Shown: positions 1 to 5,122, numbered from the stretch's first letter. The stretch: 5,129 bases of DNA from Oscillospiraceae bacterium (GCA_020024175.1 JAHHUB010000121.1:1-5129), one strand, 5' to 3'. The notes: generated from the letters alone by a model not told the origin. Made by a program: numbers and translations.

Positions 1-612
1 ATCAATTTTTACACCTTTGTATAATGCAGATCTAAATCCGTTAAATTTAATATTTGGTGTAAGTTCGGTAAAATGTGCTTCTTCACCTATTTCCGATTTA
101 TCTACCAAATTTGGATTTATACCCAAAATTGCGGATGTTTCCTCAGCTCCACCATGACCACCTTTCCATGCTGGGTTTAAATCCCAAGCCATAAGCCACC
201 AGTTGAGAACTACCATAATTCCGCCTTTTTTTTCTAAATCATAGCCAACTCTCTGTAAAGCTTTTGCATTTCCCCCATGGCCATTTAAAAAAACAAATTT
301 TCTTGCACCATGTTTATAAAGACTGTTTACAACATCGGAAATATAAAGATATAAAGCCTCTGTACCTATATTTATTGTACCACTGTAATTTTCCAGTTCA
401 TCTGTATTGCCAAAAGGTATAGTGGGAACTGTCAAAACATTGGTTTTTTCTTCAATTTTGTCAATAAGATACATAGGTATCAATGTATCAGTCCCCAATG
501 GCATATGTCTGCCATGGCTTTCCACACTTCCGACACTTAAAAGTACCATATCATTTTCTTTAAAATATTTTTCGACTTTTATCCAACTTATATCCGTAAG
601 TTTCATATTCAT
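1..612 (-). CDS. Creatininase-superfamily metal-dependent amidohydrolase, C-terminus cut off by the window edge
   Basis: The 204 visible residues carry the creatininase-superfamily signature. Near the N-terminus is GSVESHGRHMPLGTDT (residues 28-43), with E31, H33 and D42 at the usual metal-ligand positions. NGHGGN follows at 110-115 (H112), then a GHGGAEETS segment with H153 and E158. Relatives hydrolyse cyclic or linear amides: creatinine amidohydrolase, the formamide hydrolases of riboflavin/F420 synthesis, and the mycofactocin peptidase MftE. The substrate here cannot be told. Family members are usually about 240-260 residues, so some 40-60 are missing beyond base 1. No signal peptide is seen, so the protein should be cytoplasmic. 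Two ATGs compete, at 612 and 606; purine-rich AGGAAAGGA lies just upstream and suits either, and the longer form is given. A terminator hairpin sits between this gene and the upstream GRAM-like gene, and there is almost no room for a separate promoter. Confidence 0.9.
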   Translation of the reverse strand, partial: MNMKLTDISWIKVEKYFKENDMVLLSVGSVESHGRHMPLGTDTLIPMYLIDKIEEKTNVLTVPTIPFGNTDELENYSGTINIGTEALYLYISDVVNSLYKHGARKFVFLNGHGGNAKALQRVGYDLEKKGGIMVVLNWWLMAWDLNPAWKGGHGGAEETSAILGINPNLVDKSEIGEEAHFTELTPNIKFNGFRSALYKGVKID

Positions 613-626
613 ATATCCTTTCCTAT

Positions 627-659
627 AAAGAAAGCGGACAAAAAAGTCCGCATTTCTTT
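627..659 (-). terminator. Intrinsic terminator hairpin between the GRAM-like gene and the creatininase-like gene
   Basis: On the minus strand a perfect 6-bp stem, GCGGAC/GTCCGC (651-646 with 639-634), closes a loop of six T. It is followed by TTTCTTTAT. The flanks AAAGAAA and TTTCTTT can extend the stem past one bulged base. It starts 5 nt after the stop codon of the GRAM-like gene and ends about 15 nt before the next start codon. The T-tract can pair into the extended stem, so termination may be only partial. Confidence 0.75.
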
Positions 660-664
660 AAATA

Positions 665-1003
665 TTATCTTATATATCGTTGAATCCATTCCACATATTT
701 ATCGCGTTTCATTATACCCAATTTATAAACATCGCCGTTTTTCATGGTAATCAAAACACCAAATGGGAAAAAAGGAGGTGTCATGCATTTTTCAACACTT
801 TCTATATCTTTTATTTCTATTTCCCAGCTAACTGATTGTGTGCCTACTAATCCACTGGCCAAAAAACACACTCTTTTATCTGTGAAATAAGCTTTTCCCG
901 AAACTTGACGATTGAATACTCCAGGCATTTTCCAACAATCAGCCGTTACTTTTTCCGCAAATACCTGTTCATCTGTATGTGCTTCAAAATTGAGTTTAGC
1001 CAT
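665..1003 (-). CDS. Small GRAM/PH-like domain protein
   Basis: This 112-residue protein looks like a single GRAM-type (PH-like fold) domain. The most telling segment is GKAYFTDKRVCFLAS (36-50), which matches the 'G-x-L-y-l-T-d-k-R-v-x-F' strand pattern of GRAM domains. After it come a strand-rich stretch, EIEIKDIESVEK (61-72), then FGVLITMKNGDVYKLGI (81-97), and a C-terminal helix, KYVEWIQRYI (102-111). There is no signal peptide or membrane segment. In eukaryotes GRAM domains bind lipids or membranes; stand-alone bacterial versions have no well-established role, so no function is assigned. The start has a GGAGGA ribosome binding site about 9 nt upstream. Only 33 bp separate it from the thrS stop and no hairpin is seen there. 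It is therefore probably translated from the thrS transcript and falls under the same T-box control. A terminator follows directly. Confidence 0.75.
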   Translation of the reverse strand: MAKLNFEAHTDEQVFAEKVTADCWKMPGVFNRQVSGKAYFTDKRVCFLASGLVGTQSVSWEIEIKDIESVEKCMTPPFFPFGVLITMKNGDVYKLGIMKRDKYVEWIQRYIR

Positions 1004-1036
1004 AATAAAATTCCTCCATTATTATAAATTTAATTT

Positions 1037-2944
1037 TTATCTTGCTCTGGAACGATTTTCTTCGTCAATTTTTACTATAAAATCTTCCAGTTTCATAGAG
1101 CCTAAATCTCCGCTGTTTCTGCTGCGGACTGAAACAGTTCCGTTTTCTTTTTCATTGTCGCCAACTATAATCATATAAGGAATCTTTTGGAGCTGAGCTT
1201 CTCTTATCTTATAACCCATTTTTTCAGCTCTTGTGTCTGTTTCTACTCTGAAGTATTTGTCAAACAATACTTTTTCAATTTGCTTAGCATAATCAGCGTG
1301 TTTATCGGAAATGGGAATAATCTTAACCTGAACCGGAGCCAACCACAATGGAAATGCACCTGCAAAATGTTCAATCAAGATACCCATAAAGCGTTCGATT
1401 GAACCAAATGCAACTCTGTGTATCATGATAGGACGGTGCTTTTCACCATCGGCACCTGTGTATTCCAAATTAAAGCGCAATGGAAGCTGGAAGTCAAGCT
1501 GAATTGTTCCGCACTGCCATGTTCTGCCAATGGAGTCCTCAAGATGGAAGTCAATTTTAGGACCATAGAATGCACCATCCCCTTCATTGATTACATATTC
1601 AATACCAAGGTCATCCAATGCACCTTTAAGTCCGTCTGTAGCCATTTCCCAGTCAGCATCACTTCCCATGGAATTTTCCGGACGAGTGGACAATTCTACA
1701 TGGTACTTAAATCCAAATAGATTATAAACTTCATCTATAAGTTTAACTACACCTTTAATTTCATCTTTGATTTGGTCCTCTGTCATAAATATATGAGCAT
1801 CGTCTTGTGTAAAGCAGCGAACACGCATAAGTCCATGAAGTTGTCCTGATTTTTCGTGACGGTGTACAATGCCGAGCTCACCCATACGAATTGGTAAATC
1901 ACGATAGGAACGAGGTTCTGATTGATATGCCAAAATACCTCCTGGGCAGTTCATTGGCTTAATTGCATAATCTTCTTCATCAATGGAAGTTGTGTACATA
2001 TTTTCCTTGTAGTGATCCCAGTGACCAGAAGTTTCCCAGAGTTTTCGGTTTAAAATAATAGGTGTAGAAATTTCAACATAGCCTGCTTTTCTGTGAATAT
2101 CTCTCCAGTATTCAAGCAAAGCATTTTTAAGAGCCATACCTTTAGGAAGGAAGAATGGGAATCCGGGACCTTCATCTCTCATCATAAAAATACCCAGTTC
2201 CTTACCAAGTTTTCTGTGGTCGCGTTTTTTAGCTTCTTCAATTCTGTTAAGGTGTTCTTCCAAAGCTTCTTTAGTTGTATAAGATGTACCATATATTCTG
2301 CAAAGCATCTTATTCTTTTCGTTACCTCTCCAATATGCACCTGCAACACTTGTAATTTTAATAGCTTTAATAGGTGAAAAGTCCATAAGGTGTGGACCTG
2401 CACAAAGATCTGTAAATTTTTCACCCTGCTTGTAAAAGCTGATTTTTTCACCTTTTCCGGCGTGTTCATTAATAAGTTCAATTTTGTAAGGTTCATCCTT
2501 CATAAGTTCGAGAGCTTCAGGAAGATCCAGTTCAAATCTTTCGATTTTAGCTTTTTCTTTTACAATTTTCTTCATTTCTGCTTCAATTTTTTCGCAGTCA
2601 TCTTCTGTAAATGGCTTTTCTACATCAAAGTCATAGTAAAAACCATCTTTGATAGCAGGACCTATTGCAAATTTAGACTCAGGGAAAAGTCTTTTAACAG
2701 CTTCTGCCAAAAGATGGGAAGAAGAATGCCAAAATGCGTGTTTACCTTCTTCACTGTCAAATGTGCAGATTTCCAAATTACAGTCTTCAGTAAGGGGTGT
2801 TCTCAAGTCAACAACTTCACCGTTTACTTTTCCGCAGCAAGCTGCTTTTGCAAGACCTGCTCCGATTTCTTTTGCTGCTCCAATAACGGAAATACCTTCA
2901 TTAAATTCTCTTACGGAATTATCTTTAAGTGTAACCTTAATCAT
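1037..2944 (-). CDS. thrS: Threonyl-tRNA synthetase
   Basis: This cytoplasmic class II synthetase charges tRNA-Thr with threonine using ATP. At 635 residues it is full length for the family (E. coli has 642). Domains in order: an N-terminal TGS domain (about 1-62); the second editing-type domain (about 65-225) with HSSSH (H73, H77) and CAGPH (C181, H185), the site that removes serine mischarged onto tRNA-Thr; the catalytic core (about 240-535); and the anticodon-binding domain (about 537-630). The zinc ligands that select threonine are present: C333 in MNCPGG, H384 in TQDDAH and H509 in MIHR. The motif 2 arginine is R362 (HRHE) and the motif 3 arginine is R518 (GSIERF). Nothing is missing or unusual. 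AGGAGG lies 8 nt before the ATG. Expression is controlled by the T-box leader upstream, and the GRAM-like gene follows in the likely operon. Confidence 0.98.
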   Translation of the reverse strand: MIKVTLKDNSVREFNEGISVIGAAKEIGAGLAKAACCGKVNGEVVDLRTPLTEDCNLEICTFDSEEGKHAFWHSSSHLLAEAVKRLFPESKFAIGPAIKDGFYYDFDVEKPFTEDDCEKIEAEMKKIVKEKAKIERFELDLPEALELMKDEPYKIELINEHAGKGEKISFYKQGEKFTDLCAGPHLMDFSPIKAIKITSVAGAYWRGNEKNKMLCRIYGTSYTTKEALEEHLNRIEEAKKRDHRKLGKELGIFMMRDEGPGFPFFLPKGMALKNALLEYWRDIHRKAGYVEISTPIILNRKLWETSGHWDHYKENMYTTSIDEEDYAIKPMNCPGGILAYQSEPRSYRDLPIRMGELGIVHRHEKSGQLHGLMRVRCFTQDDAHIFMTEDQIKDEIKGVVKLIDEVYNLFGFKYHVELSTRPENSMGSDADWEMATDGLKGALDDLGIEYVINEGDGAFYGPKIDFHLEDSIGRTWQCGTIQLDFQLPLRFNLEYTGADGEKHRPIMIHRVAFGSIERFMGILIEHFAGAFPLWLAPVQVKIIPISDKHADYAKQIEKVLFDKYFRVETDTRAEKMGYKIREAQLQKIPYMIIVGDNEKENGTVSVRSRNSGDLGSMKLEDFIVKIDEENRSRAR

Positions 2945-2969
2945 TAAAATATCCTCCTTTTTTTAAAAT

Positions 2970-3004
2970 AAAAAAACTCCACCCCGTAAAAACGGGATGA
3001 AGTT
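2970..3004 (-). terminator. Regulated intrinsic terminator of the thrS T-box
   Basis: A 13-bp stem pairs 3004-2992 with 2987-2975, includes two G-T pairs, and is closed by a four-T loop. Seven T follow (2976-2970, the first two within the stem edge). Its 5' arm uses the same bases (3002-2993) as the 3' side of the antiterminator, so the two structures exclude each other. It lies 12 nt before the thrS AGGAGG site and does not cover it, so control should be at transcription rather than translation. Confidence 0.93.
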
Positions 3005-3224
3005 AAAATCTCCATGGTTCCACCCGAATTGCAGAAAAATTTTTCTGCCACTCAAATTAAACTTTAACGCAGTTTTTACGATGTCTTTGGCGCTTGGCGT
3101 TAATGACATACTCCGAGGTGGTGGGCTTATTTCCCAAACAATAAATGTAATTTCAGCTAATTTACACTCTCTCTGAATTATTCTGTGGAAAAGCCGTCCT
3201 CATCAATGAGATATAATATTCTCT
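2970..3224 (-). promoter_or_regulatory. T-box leader of thrS, ACC (threonine) specifier
   Basis: This is a riboswitch-like leader that binds tRNA-Thr; uncharged tRNA favours the antiterminator and lets thrS be transcribed. Stem I base: TGAGG (3202-3198) pairs with CCTCG (3118-3114), next to GGCTT (3195-3191) pairing with AAGCC (3128-3124). The internal loop between them reads C-ACC-A, so the specifier is ACC at 3122-3120, matching anticodon GGU. The distal Stem I shows AGAGAG (3174-3169) and a GCTGAAA loop (3157-3151), the tRNA-elbow contact. In the Stem II region TTAACGC (3103-3097) pairs with GCGTTAA (3070-3064). Stem III is a near-perfect hairpin (3048-3031). Antiterminator: CGGG (3026-3023) pairs with CCCG (2996-2993), a 7-nt bulge TGGAACC (3022-3016) follows, then ATGGAG (3015-3010) pairs with CTTCAT (3002-2997). 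The variable base after UGG is A, predicting discriminator U73. The 3' arm overlaps the terminator. The transcript start near 3224 is inferred from the promoter. Confidence 0.96.
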
Positions 3225-3230
3225 TTCTTT

Positions 3231-3259
3231 ACAATATCACTATTTCAGTATTTTGTCAA
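3231..3259 (-). promoter_or_regulatory. thrS promoter, sigma-A type
   Basis: The -35 box is TTGACA (3259-3254, perfect), the spacer is 17 bp, and the -10 box is TATTGT (3236-3231, four of six matches). The predicted start near 3224 falls about 20 nt before the base of T-box Stem I, as expected for this class of leader. The terminator of the upstream acetyltransferase gene ends 25 bp before the -35 box, so thrS is an independent unit. Confidence 0.85.
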
Positions 3260-3283
3260 TACCTTAACTCAATAAACTTTATC

Positions 3284-3316
3284 AAAAAACTCTGAGATGT
3301 ATAATCCCGGAGTTTT
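3284..3316 (-). terminator. Intrinsic terminator of the GNAT acetyltransferase gene
   Basis: On the minus strand AAAACTC (3316-3310) pairs with GAGTTTT (3292-3286). An inner GGGA/TCTC helix continues the stem past one mismatch, with a 7-nt loop. The run of six T ends at 3284. It lies 15 bp after the stop codon. The plus-strand reading has no T-run after the stem, so it acts in the minus direction. Confidence 0.8.
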
Positions 3317-3331
3317 GCAGTTATATAATCA

Positions 3332-3799
3332 TTATGCGTTTTGTAAAACCATAATAGGATATATGCCGTCCATTTCTTTTGTCATTTTAAAGCCGAATTT
3401 CTCATATAATTTGATAGCACAGTCGTTATTTTTCTCCACACTCAAAAGAATATCTTTTCCATTGTTGGCTTTTTTGATTTTCTTTAATCTTTCCAAAATC
3501 ATGGTAAGTGCTTTTGTACCATAGCCCATATTTTGGTAATGTTTATCAATCATAAATCTGTCCAGCCATATATCATTGCTTTGTTTGTTCATTCCTGTCA
3601 TGGCATACCCAACTACTTTTCCTTCAGCACAGATACAGTCTATATTCCAGTCTGTATTCCATGCATGATTTCTCATGTCTTCATAGGATTCTTCGGGGGA
3701 TTCCACATAGCCGTCCTGTGATTTTTTTATTTCCAAAGAAAAATATTCATCTTTGTTGTTTTCATTTAAAGAAACTAAGCTTAAACTATTGTCTGACAT
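3332..3799 (-). CDS. GNAT-family N-acetyltransferase, resembling spermine/spermidine acetyltransferase BltD
   Basis: This 155-residue single-domain GNAT enzyme should transfer acetyl from acetyl-CoA to an amine. Motif A is seen at WLDRFMIDKHYQNMGYGTKAL (78-98), with the acetyl-CoA pyrophosphate loop QNMGYG at 89-94. Motif B is AIKLYEKFGF (128-137), where Y132 is at the usual general-acid position. The layout WLDRF-ID-YQ-G-G, then LSVEKNN-AI-LY-FGF, then D-YPIMV near the end, closely recalls Bacillus BltD, and the N-terminal YVESPEESYED fits as well. From memory of that family, polyamine acetylation is the best guess, but substrate prediction among GNATs is unreliable. No efflux-pump gene like blt is next to it here. 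AGAGG lies 7 nt before the ATG. No convincing promoter is seen directly upstream. Either it depends on the promoter at 4122-4094, reading through the structured leader, or it has a non-consensus one. A terminator follows. Confidence 0.93.
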   Translation of the reverse strand: MSDNSLSLVSLNENNKDEYFSLEIKKSQDGYVESPEESYEDMRNHAWNTDWNIDCICAEGKVVGYAMTGMNKQSNDIWLDRFMIDKHYQNMGYGTKALTMILERLKKIKKANNGKDILLSVEKNNDCAIKLYEKFGFKMTKEMDGIYPIMVLQNA

Positions 3800-3820
3800 A
3801 AAAATACCTCTTTCGTTTTT

Positions 3821-3838
3821 AAACAGTGTTTATAAACA
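3821..3838. repeat. Two overlapping palindromes just upstream of the acetyltransferase gene
   Basis: AAACA-g-TGTTT (3821-3831) and TGTTTA-TAAACA (3827-3838) share the central TGTTT half. This gives three alternating half-sites within 18 bp. They lie 22-39 bp before the acetyltransferase start. The compact symmetry looks like a repressor site, but no regulator family is recognised, and AT-rich DNA gives short palindromes by chance. Confidence 0.4.
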
Positions 3839-3852
3839 TGGCATATCCAAAC

Positions 3853-3872
3853 TGCGGAAAATTTTTTCCGCA
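3853..3872. repeat. Perfect 20-bp palindrome
   Basis: TGCGGAAAA (3853-3861) and TTTTCCGCA (3864-3872) are perfect inverted 9-bp arms around TT. On the minus strand it directly follows the T-run of the terminator-like element (it shares base 3872), and no T-run comes after it, so it is not itself a terminator in that direction. It could be a hairpin in the acetyltransferase leader or a protein-binding site. Confidence 0.6.
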
Positions 3873-3907
3873 AAAAACCCTTTCGGGACACCACATATCG
3901 GTTTTTT
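3872..3907 (-). terminator. Weak terminator-like element upstream of the acetyltransferase gene
   Basis: On the minus strand AAAAAACC (3907-3900) can pair with GGTTTTTT (3879-3872). Alternatively a small CCC-GAAA-GGG hairpin (3887-3878) forms directly before the six-T run. Both use the same GG bases. Neither stem is as strong as the other terminators in this window, so termination would be partial or conditional. It lies about 70 bp after the end of the 29-codon ORF and about 72 bp before the acetyltransferase start. Confidence 0.4.
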
Positions 3908-3969
3908 AAGCATTTATTTTTTAGTCTCACAACCTTGTTGCTTATTTTTTTAAAAATTTTTTGCTTAAA
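3905..3969 (-). other. Long-range RNA helix downstream of the short ORF, overlapping the terminator-like arm
   Basis: TTTAAGCA (3969-3962) is perfectly complementary to TGCTTAAA (3912-3905). The intervening 49 nt are very AT-rich and include a small CAAC-AAG-GTTG hairpin. The upstream arm begins 5 nt after the stop codon of the 29-codon ORF. The downstream arm shares three bases (3907-3905) with the 5' arm of the terminator-like element, so the two helices partly compete. No known riboswitch or RNA family was recognised. Confidence 0.35.
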
Positions 3970-3974
3970 TTACG

Positions 3975-4064
3975 CTAGGTGGGGCTTAACACTGCTAAAC
4001 CTGTTTCAAAAGATATTTTTATATATCTTTGAATAAATCTGCCACATATACTGTGGGATTCCAT
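3975..4064 (-). CDS. Short 29-codon ORF, possible leader peptide or small protein
   Basis: The ORF starts at 4064 with ATG and ends with TAG at 3977-3975. The peptide begins MESHSICGRFIQRYI and ends with FETGLAVLSPT. It matches no protein I recognise. It has no membrane segment, so it does not look like a hydrophobic type I toxin. The case for translation is the context. AAAGGAGG, the full anti-Shine-Dalgarno complement, lies 7 nt before the ATG, and an extended -10 promoter about 23 nt farther up puts the transcript start almost on the ORF. Two hairpins lie inside it: CCACA/TGTGG (4056-4042) and AAAGATAT/ATATCTTT (4030-4009). The Ser-Pro-Thr-stop ending could slow termination, which is speculative. 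Alternatives are the remnant of a longer gene or a free small protein. It lies 175 bp upstream of the acetyltransferase gene on the same strand. Confidence 0.55.
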   Translation of the reverse strand: MESHSICGRFIQRYIKISFETGLAVLSPT

Positions 4065-4093
4065 AATTTCTCCTCCTTTCTCATTTATTTTAT

Positions 4094-4122
4094 ATTATAA
4101 CATACAAGTATATCTTTTTCAA
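4094..4122 (-). promoter_or_regulatory. Strong extended -10 promoter for the 29-codon ORF and perhaps the acetyltransferase gene
   Basis: The -35 box is TTGAAA (4122-4117), the spacer 17 bp, and the -10 box TATAAT (4099-4094, perfect), preceded by TG one base away (extended -10). Start is predicted near 4087. The terminator of the fatty-acid-binding protein gene lies just upstream, so this is a new transcription unit. Confidence 0.85.
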
Positions 4123-4144
4123 TGGCTAAGGTTTTAAGCCATTG
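4120..4144. repeat. Inverted repeat overlapping the -35 box of the short-ORF promoter
   Basis: CAATGGCT (4120-4127) and AGCCATTG (4137-4144) are perfect 8-bp arms separated by 9 bp. The arm at 4120-4127 covers three bases of the TTGAAA -35 box (4122-4120). It is not followed by a T-run in the minus direction. The placement is what an operator would have, but no regulator is identified. Confidence 0.5.
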
Positions 4145-4148
4145 TAAA

Positions 4149-4186
4149 GAAAAACAACTTATATTTAAAAATATAAGTTGTTTTTT
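4149..4186 (-). terminator. Strong, nearly symmetric terminator of the fatty-acid-binding protein gene
   Basis: AACAACTTATAT (4153-4164) pairs with ATATAAGTTGTT (4171-4182), a 12-bp stem with a 6-nt loop, and the A and T flanks extend it. T-runs follow on both sides: TTTTTCTTT in the minus direction and TTTTTTGTTTT in the plus direction. It begins right after the gene's stop codon. It can work both ways, although no plus-strand gene is seen to need it. Confidence 0.9.
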
Positions 4187-4189
4187 GTT

Positions 4190-5044
4190 TTAATCTGTTA
4201 TATTTTCAGCAAAATATGAAAATCCAGCAGCTTTAGGACCTACATGAGTTCCTACTACAGTACCGATATTCCTGCATTCTATATTTTTTATACCTAAATT
4301 TTCACTTAAAGAATTTAAAATATCTTCCACAAATGTTTTATCAGCACCATATGCGGCAACTATATCTTTTGTTTTATCTATACCACCCTCTTGTTCTGCC
4401 AATTTAAACAGCATTTCTACAGCTTCAGCCATTTTTCTTGCTTTTCCTGCGGCTTTAATTGTACCGTTTTTACATACAATTATTGGCTTTATACCAAGTA
4501 TTCCTCCTGCAAAAGCGGCAGCTTTGGAAAGTCTGCCTCCCTTTTGGAGATATTTTAATTCATTTACAACTGCCAAAATTCTGATTTTATCTTTTTCTTC
4601 ATTTAAGATTTTAACAATTTCTTCTGTGGATAAATTTTTATCCCTAAGCTGTAATGCCAGTTTTACCAAAAGATTTATTCCCATAGTAACAGTTCCGCTG
4701 TCAACTATAAATATTCTGTCATAACCACATTCCTCAGCAGCTATAGTGGCTGACTGAAAAGTTCCGCTCAAATTGGCGGAAATTACAATGGCTATAACAT
4801 CATCCCCTGAGTTTTTTGCATCATTGAATTTTTCTAAAAACTGTTCGGGACTGGGTTGGCTGGTTACCGGAAGTTCTTTGCATTTTTCAAGTTTTACATA
4901 AAATTCATCATGGGTAAGTTCAATTCCATCCTTATATGTAACTCCGTTTTCAAAGGTAACATTTAGTGGAATAATCTCCACTCCCATTTTTTTACCTTCT
5001 TCAGGCAATATATCCGATGTGGAATCTGTTAAAATTCTAATCAT
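4190..5044 (-). CDS. DegV/FakB-family fatty-acid-binding protein
   Basis: This 284-residue protein has the normal length and motifs of the DegV family. The family binds a fatty acid and, as FakB, presents it to the kinase FakA so that acyl phosphate can feed phospholipid synthesis in Firmicutes. Seen here: the N-terminal ILTDSTSDI (4-12), TSQPS (61-65), SANLSGTFQSA (89-99), VDSGTV (114-119), LKYLQKGGRLSK (163-174), GILGIKPI (181-188) and the C-terminal GTHVGPKAAG (265-274) with conserved H267. Conserved T61, S93 and H267 belong to the family's fatty-acid carboxylate pocket. It is cytoplasmic, with no signal peptide. The start has GGGGGA 6 nt upstream. No fakA is in the window; genomes often hold several stand-alone family members. 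Chain-length or saturation preference cannot be read. The gene has its own promoter with an operator-like repeat, and its own terminator. Confidence 0.95.
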   Translation of the reverse strand: MIRILTDSTSDILPEEGKKMGVEIIPLNVTFENGVTYKDGIELTHDEFYVKLEKCKELPVTSQPSPEQFLEKFNDAKNSGDDVIAIVISANLSGTFQSATIAAEECGYDRIFIVDSGTVTMGINLLVKLALQLRDKNLSTEEIVKILNEEKDKIRILAVVNELKYLQKGGRLSKAAAFAGGILGIKPIIVCKNGTIKAAGKARKMAEAVEMLFKLAEQEGGIDKTKDIVAAYGADKTFVEDILNSLSENLGIKNIECRNIGTVVGTHVGPKAAGFSYFAENITD

Positions 5045-5074
5045 ATAATTTCCCCCTTTAAAATTAACATTAAG

Positions 5075-5103
5075 ATTATACGACTATTTGAATTTACTGT
5101 CAA
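5075..5103 (-). promoter_or_regulatory. Perfect-consensus promoter of the fatty-acid-binding protein gene
   Basis: TTGACA (5103-5098), a 17-bp spacer and TATAAT (5080-5075) match the sigma-A consensus at all twelve positions. Start is predicted near 5068, giving a leader of about 25 nt with the ribosome binding site. Confidence 0.92.
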
Positions 5104-5122
5104 TTTTAAATTTACAGTAAAT
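5092..5122. repeat. Paired operator-like repeat overlapping the -35 box
   Basis: Two 13-bp near-palindromes lie 18 bp apart centre to centre: ATTTACAGTAAAT (5110-5122, perfect arms ATTTAC/GTAAAT) and ATTTACTGTCAAT (5092-5104, one mismatch in symmetry). The outer parts also make a perfect 9-bp inverted repeat, ATTTACTGT (5092-5100) and ACAGTAAAT (5114-5122). The inner copy covers the whole TTGACA box, so a bound protein would block RNA polymerase. The motif does not clearly match the fatty-acid regulators FapR or FabT as I know them. Confidence 0.6.

Noticed and set aside
2182..2496. A 104-codon open frame on the minus strand inside thrS in another frame
   Set aside because: It overlaps the editing domain of thrS, which is intact in its own frame. 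The alternative peptide shows no family features and has no start signals.
2390..2947. A 185-codon open frame on the plus strand opposite the thrS 5' end, and several shorter ones around it
   Set aside because: It is antisense to a certain thrS, rich in Phe, Lys and Cys as expected from the reverse of AT-rich coding DNA, and has no ribosome binding site or recognisable domain.
3753..3953. A 66-codon plus-strand open frame across the acetyltransferase start region
   Set aside because: It runs antisense over the start of a clear GNAT gene and through palindromes and the terminator-like element, and has no credible ribosome binding site or promoter.
3878..3970. A known riboswitch class in the acetyltransferase leader (c-di-GMP, preQ1, guanidine, fluoride and Mn sensors considered)
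   Set aside because: None of the conserved core sequences I know for these classes is present; only simple AT-rich helices and a CCC-GAAA-GGG hairpin are seen.
3970..4075. Plus-strand GCTAGGTGGGG, which recalls the beginning of the Alu domain of bacterial SRP RNA
   Set aside because: The expected continuation (GAGGTAGCGG) and the highly conserved GGAAGGAAGCA apical loop are missing on this strand, and the block is better explained as the reverse of the short ORF's end.
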